A stretch of 64,000 nucleotides of DNA from Pullilachnospira sp963929535. Its GTDB lineage: Bacteria; Bacillota; Clostridia; Lachnospirales; Lachnospiraceae. The stretch spans positions 372,001-436,000 of the forward strand of contig CAWVIZ010000010.1 in NCBI GenBank assembly GCA_963929535.1, written 5' to 3'. The position numbers and the translations under genes are program-made. The notes below the pieces were generated by a model that saw nothing but the letters and a program-made list of their open reading frames with translations, was not told where the DNA came from and did not search any database. Positions 41,389 to 49,957 of the stretch are shown one piece after another. The first letter of the stretch is position 1. Every line of letters starts with the position of its first letter.

Positions 41389-42255
41389 ATGGAGATACGA
41401 TGGAAGGTTCCGGAAAACAGAAGGACCAGAGTGATCCGCCGGGAAGGCGTGGAATACCTGGAGTTTTCACCGCTGAAGGAGACGGAAGCGGTCCTGCATG
41501 GATTTACCACCAGGCTGGGAGGGGTAAGCCGCGGAGTGTGCAGCTCCATGAATCTCAGTTTTACCCGGGGAGACCGCCAGGAGGATGTGCGGGAAAATTA
41601 CCGGAGGATCGCGCGGGCTGTGGGATTTTCCGTGGAGAGTATTGTGTGCAGTGATCAGACCCATACCACAAATGTACGGAGAGTGGGAAGAAATGACTGC
41701 GGAAGCGGCATTGAGAAGCCCCGCTCGTATCAGGATGTGGATGGGCTGATTACTGATGAGAGCGGGGTTACCCTTGCTACCTTCTATGCGGACTGTGTAC
41801 CTCTCTACCTGGTGGATCCGGTAAGAAGAGCCATCGGCCTGTCCCATTCCGGATGGAGAGGGACCGTAGGAAAGATTGGAAAAGTGACTGTGGAAGTCAT
41901 GGAACGGGAATTCGGCTGCCGTCCGGAGAATATCCTCACGGTGATCGGCCCTTCCATCTGTATGGACTGCTATGAAGTGAGCGGGGATGTGGCCGGGGAA
42001 TTCCTGCAGGCGTATCCGGAGGCGCTGCACGACCGTCTGCTGAGGAAAAAGAGCGGGGGAAAATATCAGCTGGATCTGTGGGAAGCCTGTCGGGCAAATT
42101 TCCTGGAGGCCGGGATACTTCCGGAGCATATCACCATGCCGGAGCTTTGTACCTGCTGCAATCCTTCTTATCTGTTTTCCCACAGGGCCTCCGGAGGAAA
42201 AAGGGGCAATCTGGCGGCGTTTCTGGCGCTGAAAGACCGGGAAAATCCACAGTGA
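41389..42255 (+). CDS. pgeF: PgeF/YfiH-family multicopper-like laccase-domain protein
   Basis: 288 aa. Metal-site motifs: S-D-Q-T-H-T-T (His), F-Y-A-D-C-V-P-L-Y (Cys) and L-S-H-S-G-W-R-G-T-V (His), and the closing L-C-T-C-C-N-P-S-Y-L-F-S-H-R. In E. coli the protein corrects mis-incorporated L-Ser in peptidoglycan precursors; purine nucleoside phosphorylase activity is also reported for the family. Starts 1 bp after the yraN stop. Last gene of the rplS run. Confidence 0.92.
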   Translation: MEIRWKVPENRRTRVIRREGVEYLEFSPLKETEAVLHGFTTRLGGVSRGVCSSMNLSFTRGDRQEDVRENYRRIARAVGFSVESIVCSDQTHTTNVRRVGRNDCGSGIEKPRSYQDVDGLITDESGVTLATFYADCVPLYLVDPVRRAIGLSHSGWRGTVGKIGKVTVEVMEREFGCRPENILTVIGPSICMDCYEVSGDVAGEFLQAYPEALHDRLLRKKSGGKYQLDLWEACRANFLEAGILPEHITMPELCTCCNPSYLFSHRASGGKRGNLAAFLALKDRENPQ

Positions 42256-42286
42256 TCCGCAGATTTTTAAAACCTTCGGTGCATTA

Positions 42287-42350
42287 CCCTTGCGGCAGTC
42301 ATCAGATGGACAGGCTTGCATGGCCATCTGGCGGCTGCCCGCGGAAATAA
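42287..42350 (-). repeat. family B repeat (reverse orientation)
   Basis: Read on the minus strand: TTTCCGCGGGCAGCCGCCAG, GGCCATGC/GCCTGTCC degenerate palindrome, CATCTG, GACTGCCGCAAGGGT. It aligns along its length with the copy at 29969. Confidence 0.75.
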
Positions 42351-42362
42351 AAGTGAGATCAG

Positions 42363-42413
42363 AAAATCCGTCAGGCCGCGGGCGATGGAAACGCCGGCGT
42401 CTGACGGATTTTT
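42363..42413. terminator. bidirectional terminator between pgeF and prs
   Basis: AAAATCCGTCAG pairs with CTGACGGATTTT, with an inner GGCGATGGAAACGCC hairpin. A-run on the left, T-run on the right: stops both converging operons. Confidence 0.9.
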
Positions 42414-42422
42414 CAGTTGTTT

Positions 42423-42456
42423 CGCAGCAGTGAAGCCGGAAGGCGGAACTGCTGCG
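42423..42456 (+). repeat. family A core abutting the prs stop codon
   Basis: CGCAGCAGTGAAGCCGGAAG then GCGGAACTGCTGCG; outer arms CGCAGCAGT / ACTGCTGCG pair perfectly. It begins at the base after the prs stop codon and would form a hairpin in the prs mRNA 3' end. Confidence 0.7.
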
Positions 42457-43638
42457 TTATTTCTGTTTCTGCTCTCTGTTTTTCGCCAGAAGCTTATTGA
42501 TCTTGGCTGTGGTGGAGCGGACTCTTTCCACAGAGATATCGTGATTCAGGGTGTCCACAATGCTGGCCAGGTATTTTCCCATGGAGGCCGGCTCATAGTA
42601 GGGACGGGTAAGCAGCTCCGGGATCCGGTAGTTGAGATCCGTGGTGATCACTTTGTGGATATAGCCCTTCTCATAATAGGCATCGAACTTCTCCAGGCCG
42701 TCGGTGAAAAGACCGAAGGTGGTGCACACAAACACCCGGTTGGCATTGCGCTTTTTCAGCTGCTTGGCCACATCCAGCATACTTTCACCGGAGGATATCA
42801 TATCATCGATCACTACCACGTCTTTTCCTGCTACAGAGTCTCCCAGAAACTCATGGGCTACAATGGGGTTCTTGCCGTTGACAATGGTGGAGTAATCCCG
42901 CCGTTTGTAGAACATACCCATATCCACGCCCAGGATATTGGAAAAATACACGGCTCTGGCCATGGCTCCTTCGTCCGGGCTGATGATCATCAGATGATCG
43001 TTGTCGATCTGCAGATCCGGAACGGAACGCAGCAGAGCTTTCAGAAACTGATAGGTGGGCATGAAATTGTCAAATCCGTGAAGAGGGATCGCATTCTGAA
43101 CGCGGGGGTCGTGAGCGTCAAAGGTAATGATATTGGAAACTCCCATATTCACCAGCTCCTGAAGGGCCAGCGCACAGTCCAGAGATTCCCTTTTGGTGCG
43201 TTTATGCTGTCTTCCCTCATATAAAAACGGCATGATCACATTGATCCTGTGTGCCTTCCCGGTTGCCGCGGATATGATTCTCTTCAGATCCTGAAAATGA
43301 TCGTCGGGAGACATATGGTTTTCATAACCATTCATCCGGTATGTGATGCTGTAATTGGTAATATCGCACATGATAAACAGATCCACACCACGGACCGATT
43401 CGTTGATCTTCCCTTTCGCTTCGCCGGATCCGAACCGGGGGCATTCGCAGTCGATCAGGAAGGAATCCTCCGAATATCCGGACCAGGCGATTCCGATATG
43501 CTGATGGGAAATCAGATCTCTCCGGAACTTGACCAGATAATTATCCACTGTTTCGGCCAGCTCTCTGCAGCCCTTCAGAGCCGCGATCTTGATCGGCGCC
43601 ACAGGAATTGATTTTTCCAATAAATCTAAATTTGCCAT
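42457..43638 (-). CDS. prs: ribose-phosphate pyrophosphokinase
   Basis: 393 aa, longer than the usual 315, matching the extended form found in Lachnospiraceae. The catalytic parts are M-P-F-L-Y-E-G-R-Q-H-K-R, F-D-A-H-D-P-R-V, I-S-P-D-E-G-A-M and the PRPP loop V-V-V-I-D-D-M-I-S-S-G-E-S. Makes PRPP from ribose-5-phosphate and ATP for purine, pyrimidine, His, Trp and NAD synthesis. The ATG at 43638 follows GCGGAGG. Promoter on the minus strand: TTGACG about 60 bp upstream with TATAAC 18 bp further. Confidence 0.93.
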   Translation of the reverse strand: MANLDLLEKSIPVAPIKIAALKGCRELAETVDNYLVKFRRDLISHQHIGIAWSGYSEDSFLIDCECPRFGSGEAKGKINESVRGVDLFIMCDITNYSITYRMNGYENHMSPDDHFQDLKRIISAATGKAHRINVIMPFLYEGRQHKRTKRESLDCALALQELVNMGVSNIITFDAHDPRVQNAIPLHGFDNFMPTYQFLKALLRSVPDLQIDNDHLMIISPDEGAMARAVYFSNILGVDMGMFYKRRDYSTIVNGKNPIVAHEFLGDSVAGKDVVVIDDMISSGESMLDVAKQLKKRNANRVFVCTTFGLFTDGLEKFDAYYEKGYIHKVITTDLNYRIPELLTRPYYEPASMGKYLASIVDTLNHDISVERVRSTTAKINKLLAKNREQKQK

Positions 43639-43745
43639 AGAGACCTCCGCTTTTGTTTTTACATAATTTTTACAGACATAATAGTTATACCTTAGTTTTA
43701 GGGCTGCCGTCAAGGTGTTTACGAAATTTGTCGAGAGAAAGTAGA

Positions 43746-44015
43746 TAACTGTTCCCCCTCCAATATCCCGCGAAGACCACGCCGCATTTGCGGCGGGACC
43801 CCGAGAGGAAGGAAACTCCGAATTTCAGGAGAACATTGACAGATATTCCCTTAAAAATTATAATGGAAACACAGCATTTGTGACAGTGAAGCCGCAGGGC
43901 CGGCCTGTGATCGTCCGTATGCCTGCCGGGCGGATAAAGCTTGACAATACCTGGCATTGCCTATATAGTAATGGAGCAATGGCTTCCGGCTGCTGCTCGG
44001 GAGGCCGAACTGTTA
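43746..44015 (+). mobile_element. long family A element upstream of the DUF512 gene
   Basis: Left end TAACTGTTCCCCCTCC and right end GGAGGCCGAACTGTTA are imperfect inverted repeats (13 of 16). After the left end comes CAATATCCCGCGA, as in the copy at 31298; the core GACAGTGAAGCCG lies at 43890. About 270 bp, so it is either a longer member or two copies with sequence between. No flanking duplication was found. A good promoter (43941-43969) lies inside. Confidence 0.55.
43941..43969 (+). promoter_or_regulatory. promoter of the DUF512-der-plsY-gpsA operon
   Basis: TTGACA (43941-43946), 17-bp spacer, TATAGT (43964-43969). It lies within the segment bounded by the family A ends, 110 bp before the first gene. 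Confidence 0.75.
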
Positions 44016-44078
44016 TGAAAACGCAACGATCCCGTTTTCCGCTGCTTGGGGGAAACGGCGGAAAGACAGGAGGCGCAG

Positions 44079-45461
44079 ATGAAAGAAACCAGACATATCA
44101 TCCGGAAGGTGCTTCCCGGAAGTATTGCCCAGGAGCTGGAGCTGGAGCCGGGAGATGAACTGGTGTCCATCAACGGACAGCCGGTGGAGGATATCTTCGA
44201 TTACCAGTATCTGATGGAAGATGAATACATTGAAGTCCTGATCCGAAAGCCGGACGGGGAGGAATGGAATCTGGAAATCGAAAAGGAATACGGGGAGGAT
44301 CTGGGAGCGGAATTCGACAATAGCCTGATGGATGAATACCGTTCCTGCAGCAACCACTGTATCTTCTGTTTTATTGACCAGATGCCGAAAGGAATGCGGG
44401 ATACGCTGTATTTTAAGGATGATGATTCGAGGCTGTCTTTCCTTCAGGGAAATTATGTGACGTTGACCAATATGAGCGATCACGATATTGACCGGATCAT
44501 CCGTTATCACATGGGACCTATCAATATTTCCTTTCATACCACAAACCCCCAGCTTCGCTGTATGATGCTTCACAACCGTTTTGCGGGAGATATTTTCCCC
44601 AAAGTGCAGAGACTCTATGAGGCGGGAATTGAGATGAACGGACAGATCGTTCTCTGCAAAGGGATCAATGACGGAGAGGAGCTGGAGAGGAGTATCCGGG
44701 ATCTGACCGGCTACCTTCCCCATCTGCGGAGCGTATCCGTGGTTCCGGTGGGGCTCAGCCGGTTCCGGGAAGGGCTGTATCCTCTGGAACCTTTCGGCCC
44801 TCAGGATGCCCGGCAGGTGCTGGAGACAGTTAAGCGTTGGCAGAATAAGATCTTTGAAGAATACGGAGTACATTTTATACACTGCAGTGATGAGTGGTAT
44901 CTGCTGGCAGGGGAACCGCTTCCTTCAGGGGAACAGTACGACGGTTATCCCCAGCTGGAGAACGGCGTGGGAATGCTGCGGCTGCTGGAAGAGGAAGTGG
45001 AAGAAGCCCTGGAAGCGTGTACGGGAGACGGGAGAGAACGGAAGCTTTCTCTGGCAACGGGCGTGCTGGCCGCGCCATTTCTGGAAGAGCATATGGAACG
45101 CGTCAGGAGGAAGTTCCCCGGGATACAGGTTCTGGTTTACCCGGTGGTCAATGAATTTTTCGGAGAGCAGATCACGGTTTCCGGTCTGGTCACCGGACAG
45201 GATCTGAAGCGCCAGCTGACAGGAAAAGAACTGGGAGAGTGCCTGCTGCTTCCCTGCAATATGCTCCGTGAGGGGGAAACCGTTTTTCTGGATGATGTAA
45301 CGGTGGAGGACCTGGAAAAAGCCCTGGGAGTGCCGGTGGCCGTGGTGGATGAAGACGGCGCGTCCCTGGTCCGGGCAGTGACAGAAAGAGAAATCGAGAA
45401 AATCCATAGAAGGAGACAAATATATGAGCAAGCCGATAGTAGCCATAGTGGGACGGCCTAA
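44079..45461 (+). CDS. radical SAM/PDZ protein of the DUF512 family
   Basis: 460 aa. Residues 1-70 are a PDZ domain (S-I-A-Q-E-L-E-L-E-P-G-D-E-L-V-S-I-N-G); then a radical-SAM-like part with Cx3Cx2C in C-S-N-H-C-I-F-C-F-I-D-Q; then the DUF512 domain (S-V-S-V-V-P-V-G-L-S-R-F-R, and L-P-C-N-M-L-R-E-G near the end). Known in anaerobic Firmicutes upstream of der; function not established. ATG 44079 follows ACAGGAGGCGCAG. Its last 38 bp overlap der. Confidence 0.9.
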   Translation: MKETRHIIRKVLPGSIAQELELEPGDELVSINGQPVEDIFDYQYLMEDEYIEVLIRKPDGEEWNLEIEKEYGEDLGAEFDNSLMDEYRSCSNHCIFCFIDQMPKGMRDTLYFKDDDSRLSFLQGNYVTLTNMSDHDIDRIIRYHMGPINISFHTTNPQLRCMMLHNRFAGDIFPKVQRLYEAGIEMNGQIVLCKGINDGEELERSIRDLTGYLPHLRSVSVVPVGLSRFREGLYPLEPFGPQDARQVLETVKRWQNKIFEEYGVHFIHCSDEWYLLAGEPLPSGEQYDGYPQLENGVGMLRLLEEEVEEALEACTGDGRERKLSLATGVLAAPFLEEHMERVRRKFPGIQVLVYPVVNEFFGEQITVSGLVTGQDLKRQLTGKELGECLLLPCNMLREGETVFLDDVTVEDLEKALGVPVAVVDEDGASLVRAVTEREIEKIHRRRQIYEQADSSHSGTA

Positions 45462-46749
45462 TGTGGGGAAGTCCACGCTGTTTAATGCCCTTGCGGGGGA
45501 GAATATCTCTATCGTGAAGGATACGCCGGGTGTGACCCGGGACCGTATCTATGCGGACGCCAGCTGGCTGAATTACAATTTTACACTGATCGATACAGGC
45601 GGTATCGAACCGGACAGCCGGGATGTGATCCTGTCCCAGATGCGGGACCAGGCACAGATCGCCATTGATACGGCGGATGTGATCATTTTTATCACGGATG
45701 TGCGTCAGGGACTGGTGGACTCCGACTCCAAGGTGGCTGATATGCTGCGCAGAAGCGGGAAACCTGTGGTCCTGGCGGTAAATAAGGTGGACAATTTTGA
45801 CAAATTCATGCCGGATGTCTATGAATTCTATAATCTGGGTATCGGAGATCCGGTCCCCATCTCTGCGTCCAGTAAGCTGGGCCTGGGAGACATGCTGGAT
45901 GAAGTGGTAAAATATTTCCAGATCGATGAGCTGGATCAGGAGGAAAATGATACGCCCCGGATCGCCATAGTGGGAAAGCCCAATGTGGGGAAATCCTCTA
46001 TTGTCAATAAACTCCTGGGGCAGAATCGGGTTATCGTATCTGATGTGGCGGGAACCACCCGGGATGCCATCGATACCAATGTGATATGGAACGGCAGAGA
46101 GTATATTTTCATTGATACGGCGGGACTGAGGCGGAAAAACAAGATCAAGGAGGAACTGGAACGTTACAGTATCATCCGGACTGTCAGCGCCGTGGAAAGA
46201 GCCGATGTGGTGATCGTGGTGATCGACGCCGTGGAGGGTATTACGGAACAGGATGCCAAGATTGCGGGAATCGCCCATGAGAGGGGAAAGGGAATCATCA
46301 TTGCCGTGAACAAATGGGACGCGGTGGAAAAAACGGATAAGACCATTTACAAGTACACCAATAAAGTCAGGGAGATCCTTTCCTATATGCCTTATGCGGA
46401 GATCCTGTTTATATCCGCTCAGACGGGACAGCGGCTTCCCAGGCTGTTTGAGACCATTGACATGGTGCTGGAGAATCAGACGCTGCGGGTGCAGACCGGT
46501 GTTCTCAATGAGATCATGACGGAAGCCGTGGCCATGCAGCAGCCGCCTTCCGACAAGGGAAAGAGACTGAAGCTGTTCTACATTACCCAGGTGGCGGTGA
46601 AGCCGCCCACCTTTGTGATCTTTGTCAATGATAAAGAACTGATGCATTTTTCCTATACCAGATATCTGGAAAACCAGATCCGGAATGCCTTTGGCTTTAG
46701 GGGAACCTCCCTGAAATTTATTATCAGAGAGAGAAAGGGAGAAAAATAA
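45424..46749 (+). CDS. der: ribosome biogenesis GTPase Der (EngA)
   Basis: 441 aa, two tandem GTPase domains: G-R-P-N-V-G-K-S-T with D-T-G-G and N-K-V-D, then G-K-P-N-V-G-K-S-S with D-T-A-G and N-K-W-D, followed by the C-terminal KH-like domain (P-P-T-F-V-I-F-V-N-D, F-R-G-T-S-L-K-F). Needed for 50S assembly. Its start lies 38 bp inside the DUF512 gene behind GAAGGAGAC. Confidence 0.98.
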   Translation: MSKPIVAIVGRPNVGKSTLFNALAGENISIVKDTPGVTRDRIYADASWLNYNFTLIDTGGIEPDSRDVILSQMRDQAQIAIDTADVIIFITDVRQGLVDSDSKVADMLRRSGKPVVLAVNKVDNFDKFMPDVYEFYNLGIGDPVPISASSKLGLGDMLDEVVKYFQIDELDQEENDTPRIAIVGKPNVGKSSIVNKLLGQNRVIVSDVAGTTRDAIDTNVIWNGREYIFIDTAGLRRKNKIKEELERYSIIRTVSAVERADVVIVVIDAVEGITEQDAKIAGIAHERGKGIIIAVNKWDAVEKTDKTIYKYTNKVREILSYMPYAEILFISAQTGQRLPRLFETIDMVLENQTLRVQTGVLNEIMTEAVAMQQPPSDKGKRLKLFYITQVAVKPPTFVIFVNDKELMHFSYTRYLENQIRNAFGFRGTSLKFIIRERKGEK

Positions 46750-46767
46750 GAGGGAGGAGTGGTAGCT

Positions 46768-47412
46768 ATGACGGAGCGGCTGATTTGTCTTCTGATCGGG
46801 TATGTCTGCGGGCTGTTTCAGACATCTTATATCTATGGAAGGGCACATGGGATTGACATCCGCAACTATGGCAGCGGAAATGCCGGAACCACCAATGCTC
46901 TGCGGACACTGGGCGCCAAGGCAGGAGCCATTACGTTTCTGGGGGACTGTTTTAAATGTGTGATCGCGGTGCTGATCGTCCGGGTGATCTTCGGGAACAG
47001 CCATCACGATGTGATACGGCTGCTGGGGCTTTACGCGGCTGCCGGTACCATACTGGGACATAATTTCCCATTTTACCTGAAGTTTCGCGGCGGAAAGGGG
47101 ATCGCGGCCACCGCAGGACTTCTGGTTTCGTTTGACTGGAGGGTGACTCTGGCGGCGCTGATCGTGTTTCTGATCGTATTTTTTACTACGCATTACGTTT
47201 CTCTGGGTTCCCTTCTGGTATATGCGGTGTTCCTGGCGGGGCTGGTGATCCTGGGACAGACAGGTCAGTTTGACATGCCCAGGGGAGCTCTGTATGAAAT
47301 GTATGTGGTGGCAGCTCTGCTGGCCATACTGGCGGTGTACAAGCACCGGGCCAATATCCAGCGGCTGATCCACGGAAATGAGAATAAAACGTATTTAAGG
47401 AAAAAGAAATAA
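46768..47412 (+). CDS. plsY: acyl-phosphate:glycerol-3-phosphate acyltransferase PlsY
   Basis: 214 aa integral membrane protein of five or more helices. The conserved blocks are S-Y-I-Y-G-R ... D-I-R-N-Y-G-S-G-N-A-G-T-T-N, G-D-C-F-K, and G-H-N-F-P-F-Y-L-K-F-R-G-G-K-G-I-A-A. Makes lysophosphatidic acid from acyl phosphate, the first step of membrane lipid synthesis. ATG 46768 is preferred over GTG 46759, which overlaps the GGGAGGAG ribosome site. Followed by gpsA, which supplies its substrate. Confidence 0.95.
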   Translation: MTERLICLLIGYVCGLFQTSYIYGRAHGIDIRNYGSGNAGTTNALRTLGAKAGAITFLGDCFKCVIAVLIVRVIFGNSHHDVIRLLGLYAAAGTILGHNFPFYLKFRGGKGIAATAGLLVSFDWRVTLAALIVFLIVFFTTHYVSLGSLLVYAVFLAGLVILGQTGQFDMPRGALYEMYVVAALLAILAVYKHRANIQRLIHGNENKTYLRKKK

Positions 47413-47426
47413 CGGAGGGATATCCT

Positions 47427-48458
47427 ATGAAGAAAATCGGGATCATCGGAGCGGGAAGCTGGGGGACGGCACTGTCTCTGCTGCTGCACAAAAACGGCCA
47501 TCAGGTGACCATGTGGTCTATTGTGGAAGACGAAGTGAAGATGCTTCGGGAAAAAAGAGAACATACATCCAAGCTGCCGGGAGTAAAACTGCCGGAGGAT
47601 ATGGAGATCACAGGGGATCTTAAGGCGGCTGTCAGGGATCAGGACGTATTGGTCCTGGCCGTGCCATCTCCTTATACCAGAAGCACCTCCAGGATGATGG
47701 CTCCTCTGGTGGAGAAGGGGCAGATCATTGTGAATGTGGCCAAAGGCGTGGAGGAGAAGACGCTGATGACCCTGAGCCAGATCATAGAGGAGGAGATTCC
47801 CCAGGCCAATGTGGCGGTGCTTTCCGGCCCCAGCCATGCGGAGGAAGTGGGAAGGGGTCTGCCCACCACCTGTGTAGTGGGAGCCGGGAACCGGGAGACA
47901 GCCGAGTATCTTCAGGGCATCTTTATGAGCCCGGTGTTCCGGGTATATACAAGCCCCGATGTGCTGGGGATCGAGCTGGGAGCCGCTCTGAAAAATGTGA
48001 TCGCCCTGGCGGCAGGCGTAGCCGACGGCCTGGGCTATGGGGATAATACCAAGGCGGCGCTGATCACCCGGGGAATTGCGGAGATCTCACGGCTGGGAAT
48101 CGCCATGGGAGCCCACGCGCAGACATTTTACGGGCTTTCGGGAATCGGAGATCTGATCGTTACCTGCGCCAGCGTGCACAGCCGTAACCGGAAGGCCGGC
48201 TATCTGATGGGAAAGGGTTATACCATGCAGGAGGCCATGGATGAGGTAAAGATGGTGGTGGAGGGAGTGTATTCCGCCAAAGCAGCGCTGGCACTGTCGG
48301 AAAAATATCAGGTGGAGATGCCGATCATTGTACAGGTAAACCAGGTGCTGTTTGAGGGAAAGGCTCCCCGGGATGCAGTCAATGAGCTGATGCAGAGAAT
48401 GAAAAAGGATGAGCTGGGACCGGATCTCTGGATGGAGAAACAGTGTCCGAAGGCATAA
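47427..48458 (+). CDS. gpsA: NAD(P)-dependent glycerol-3-phosphate dehydrogenase
   Basis: 343 aa. N-terminal dinucleotide site I-G-I-I-G-A-G-S-W-G-T-A-L, catalytic lysine region G-A-A-L-K-N-V-I-A-L-A-A-G, and G-L-S-G-I-G-D-L-I-V-T-C motif. Reduces dihydroxyacetone phosphate to sn-glycerol-3-phosphate for PlsY. Last gene of the operon, followed by a long hairpin terminator. Confidence 0.97.
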   Translation: MKKIGIIGAGSWGTALSLLLHKNGHQVTMWSIVEDEVKMLREKREHTSKLPGVKLPEDMEITGDLKAAVRDQDVLVLAVPSPYTRSTSRMMAPLVEKGQIIVNVAKGVEEKTLMTLSQIIEEEIPQANVAVLSGPSHAEEVGRGLPTTCVVGAGNRETAEYLQGIFMSPVFRVYTSPDVLGIELGAALKNVIALAAGVADGLGYGDNTKAALITRGIAEISRLGIAMGAHAQTFYGLSGIGDLIVTCASVHSRNRKAGYLMGKGYTMQEAMDEVKMVVEGVYSAKAALALSEKYQVEMPIIVQVNQVLFEGKAPRDAVNELMQRMKKDELGPDLWMEKQCPKA

Positions 48459-48461
48459 AAG

Positions 48462-48520
48462 AACATCCCCGCGGAAAACAGAGAGAAAATGTTCTGGCTG
48501 TTTTCCGCGGGGATGTTTTG
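48462..48520. terminator. long hairpin terminator after gpsA
   Basis: 20-bp arms: AACATCCCCGCGGAAAACAG (48462-48481) pairs with its perfect complement at 48498-48517. Adjacent AAAAG and TTTTG runs let it work for both converging genes. Confidence 0.85.
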
Positions 48521-48582
48521 CTTAGGAAACCATGCTTTCCGCTCCGGAACCTCAATGCCATGGACGCCATGGCGCAGGTATG

Positions 48583-49404
48583 TCAGCGCATATCCTCCGG
48601 GATGCTGGCACTGCGGAATTTTTCATCCAGGGCATCGATGGCTTTCATCTCCAGATCCGTCAGCTCAAAATCGAAAATTGCGGCGTTGGCCGCGATATGC
48701 TCCGGATTGGAGGACTTGGGAATCACGGAAATATTCTTCTGGATCATCCAGCGCAGCCCCACCTGGGCGGGATTCTTCCCGTATTTCTGGCCGATCTGGA
48801 GCAGTACATCCCGGGAGAAATAAGCACCTCTGGCCAGAGGCGCATAGGCCTGTACGGCGATTCCCTTTTCCTGGCAGTAGGCCCGCAGCTCCGACTGGTT
48901 CCACAGCGGATGATATTCGATCTGGTTGACCGCCGGTACAATGCCGGAAATCTCAAAGAGCGCTTCCAGGTGGGAAATCTCAAAATTGCTGACTCCGATA
49001 GCCCTGGCTTCCCCGGAAGCGTAGATTTTTTCCAGTTCCTTCCAGGTATCCAGATAGCAGCCGGGTACCGGCCAGTGCACCAGGTATAAATCCACATAAT
49101 CCATCTGAAGACGTTCCAGACTGCGGTGGAAAGCGCTCTCCACGCTGCCCAGACGCTGGGCTGTGTTCCATACCTTGGTGGTGATAAAAAGTTCCTCTCT
49201 GGGAATGGAAGCTGCTTTTACCGCCTTTCCCACCCCCTCCTCATTCTTGTAAACGGAAGCGGTATCGATCAGGCGGTATCCTGCTTCCAGGGCATAGAAG
49301 ATGGATGATTCCACTTCCCCCGGCCCCACAGACTTATACACACCGAGTCCAAGCATCGGCATCTTATCATTCGTATTCAAGGTCAGTGCGGGTGTTACCG
49401 ACAT
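48583..49404 (-). CDS. aldo/keto reductase
   Basis: 273 aa (beta/alpha)8 reductase of the AKR5-like group. Tetrad: Asp and Tyr in I-D-T-A-S-V-Y-K-N-E, Lys in F-I-T-T-K-V-W, His in L-V-H-W-P-V-P. G-V-S-N-F, N-Q-I-E-Y-H-P and the NADP segment V-I-P-K-S-S-N-P-E-H are all present. Reduces small aldehydes or ketones with NADPH. The ATG at 49404 follows AAGGAGG. Single gene; no evident link to the acetogenesis cluster. Confidence 0.94.
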   Translation of the reverse strand: MSVTPALTLNTNDKMPMLGLGVYKSVGPGEVESSIFYALEAGYRLIDTASVYKNEEGVGKAVKAASIPREELFITTKVWNTAQRLGSVESAFHRSLERLQMDYVDLYLVHWPVPGCYLDTWKELEKIYASGEARAIGVSNFEISHLEALFEISGIVPAVNQIEYHPLWNQSELRAYCQEKGIAVQAYAPLARGAYFSRDVLLQIGQKYGKNPAQVGLRWMIQKNISVIPKSSNPEHIAANAAIFDFELTDLEMKAIDALDEKFRSASIPEDMR

Positions 49405-49536
49405 GGCGAAAACCTCCTTAAAACACAGAAATATGTAAAAACCATCGGCAGTCCGCTTCCTGAAAACCCGCAAAGCCGGACAGCCTTTACGATTTTTGCG
49501 GCAGTTGGGCCTTGCGGTTTTCCTGCTGCAAATCTG

Positions 49537-49617
49537 TAACAGTTCAGCCTTCCGGCTTCGCTGTCGCAAAAGCATGCGCACAGCGCCCTGGCGGAATAGT
49601 GGAAAACCGGACTGTAA
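49537..49617 (-). mobile_element. family A element, short copy
   Basis: 81 bp with inverted ends TAACAGTTCAGCCTTCC and GGAAAACCGGACTGTAA; on the minus strand it includes GCGCATGC and the core AGCGAAGCCGGAAGGCTG. A clear flanking duplication is not seen. Confidence 0.7.
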
Positions 49618-49809
49618 CATTAATCTTTCCAAGTATATCATAGAAATATTGAATAAAAAGAGAAAAAATATTACGATTATTTAACAAGAGGAAATGTTAA
49701 GAATTTAACGGCTCGGAAACACAGAAAAAAGCTATTGGCAATTTATACAGATTTTCGCTTGTATGGAAAAAAATACAGGATACTTCTACCGTAAATTCCG
49801 GGAATTCTA

Positions 49810-49838
49810 TTGAATCTAAAATTAAAATAGAGTATAAT
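49810..49838 (+). promoter_or_regulatory. promoter of the His-rich protein-cooT unit
   Basis: TTGAAT (49810-49815), 17-bp spacer, TATAAT (49833-49838). Leader of about 115 nt with two hairpins. Confidence 0.75.
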
Positions 49839-49957
49839 GAATCATAATTGACAAAAGATTATCATAACCGCTCTGCGGACTGATGATCAATGGAAAGGAT
49901 CCCCCTCCGGGGGATAGAAAGACCGGCTTTTGGCCGGATCAGGAAAGGAGCAGGATC

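Larger units (their letters stand above)
49405..49957. other. 553-bp intergenic region ahead of the nickel/CODH genes
   Basis: Contains a family A element (49537-49617), an AT-rich stretch (49620-49800) and the promoter of the His-rich gene (49810-49838). After it come ATGAATCAT (49837-49845), a small palindrome that could be a metal-repressor site, and two hairpins: GATCCCCCTCCGGGGGAT (49898-49915) and GACCGGCTTTTGGCCGGATC (49921-49940). Confidence 0.5.

Noticed and set aside
45190..47373. Long 727-residue reading frame on the minus strand
   Set aside because: It is the antisense of der and plsY, with His/Gln/Arg-rich composition and no ribosome site.
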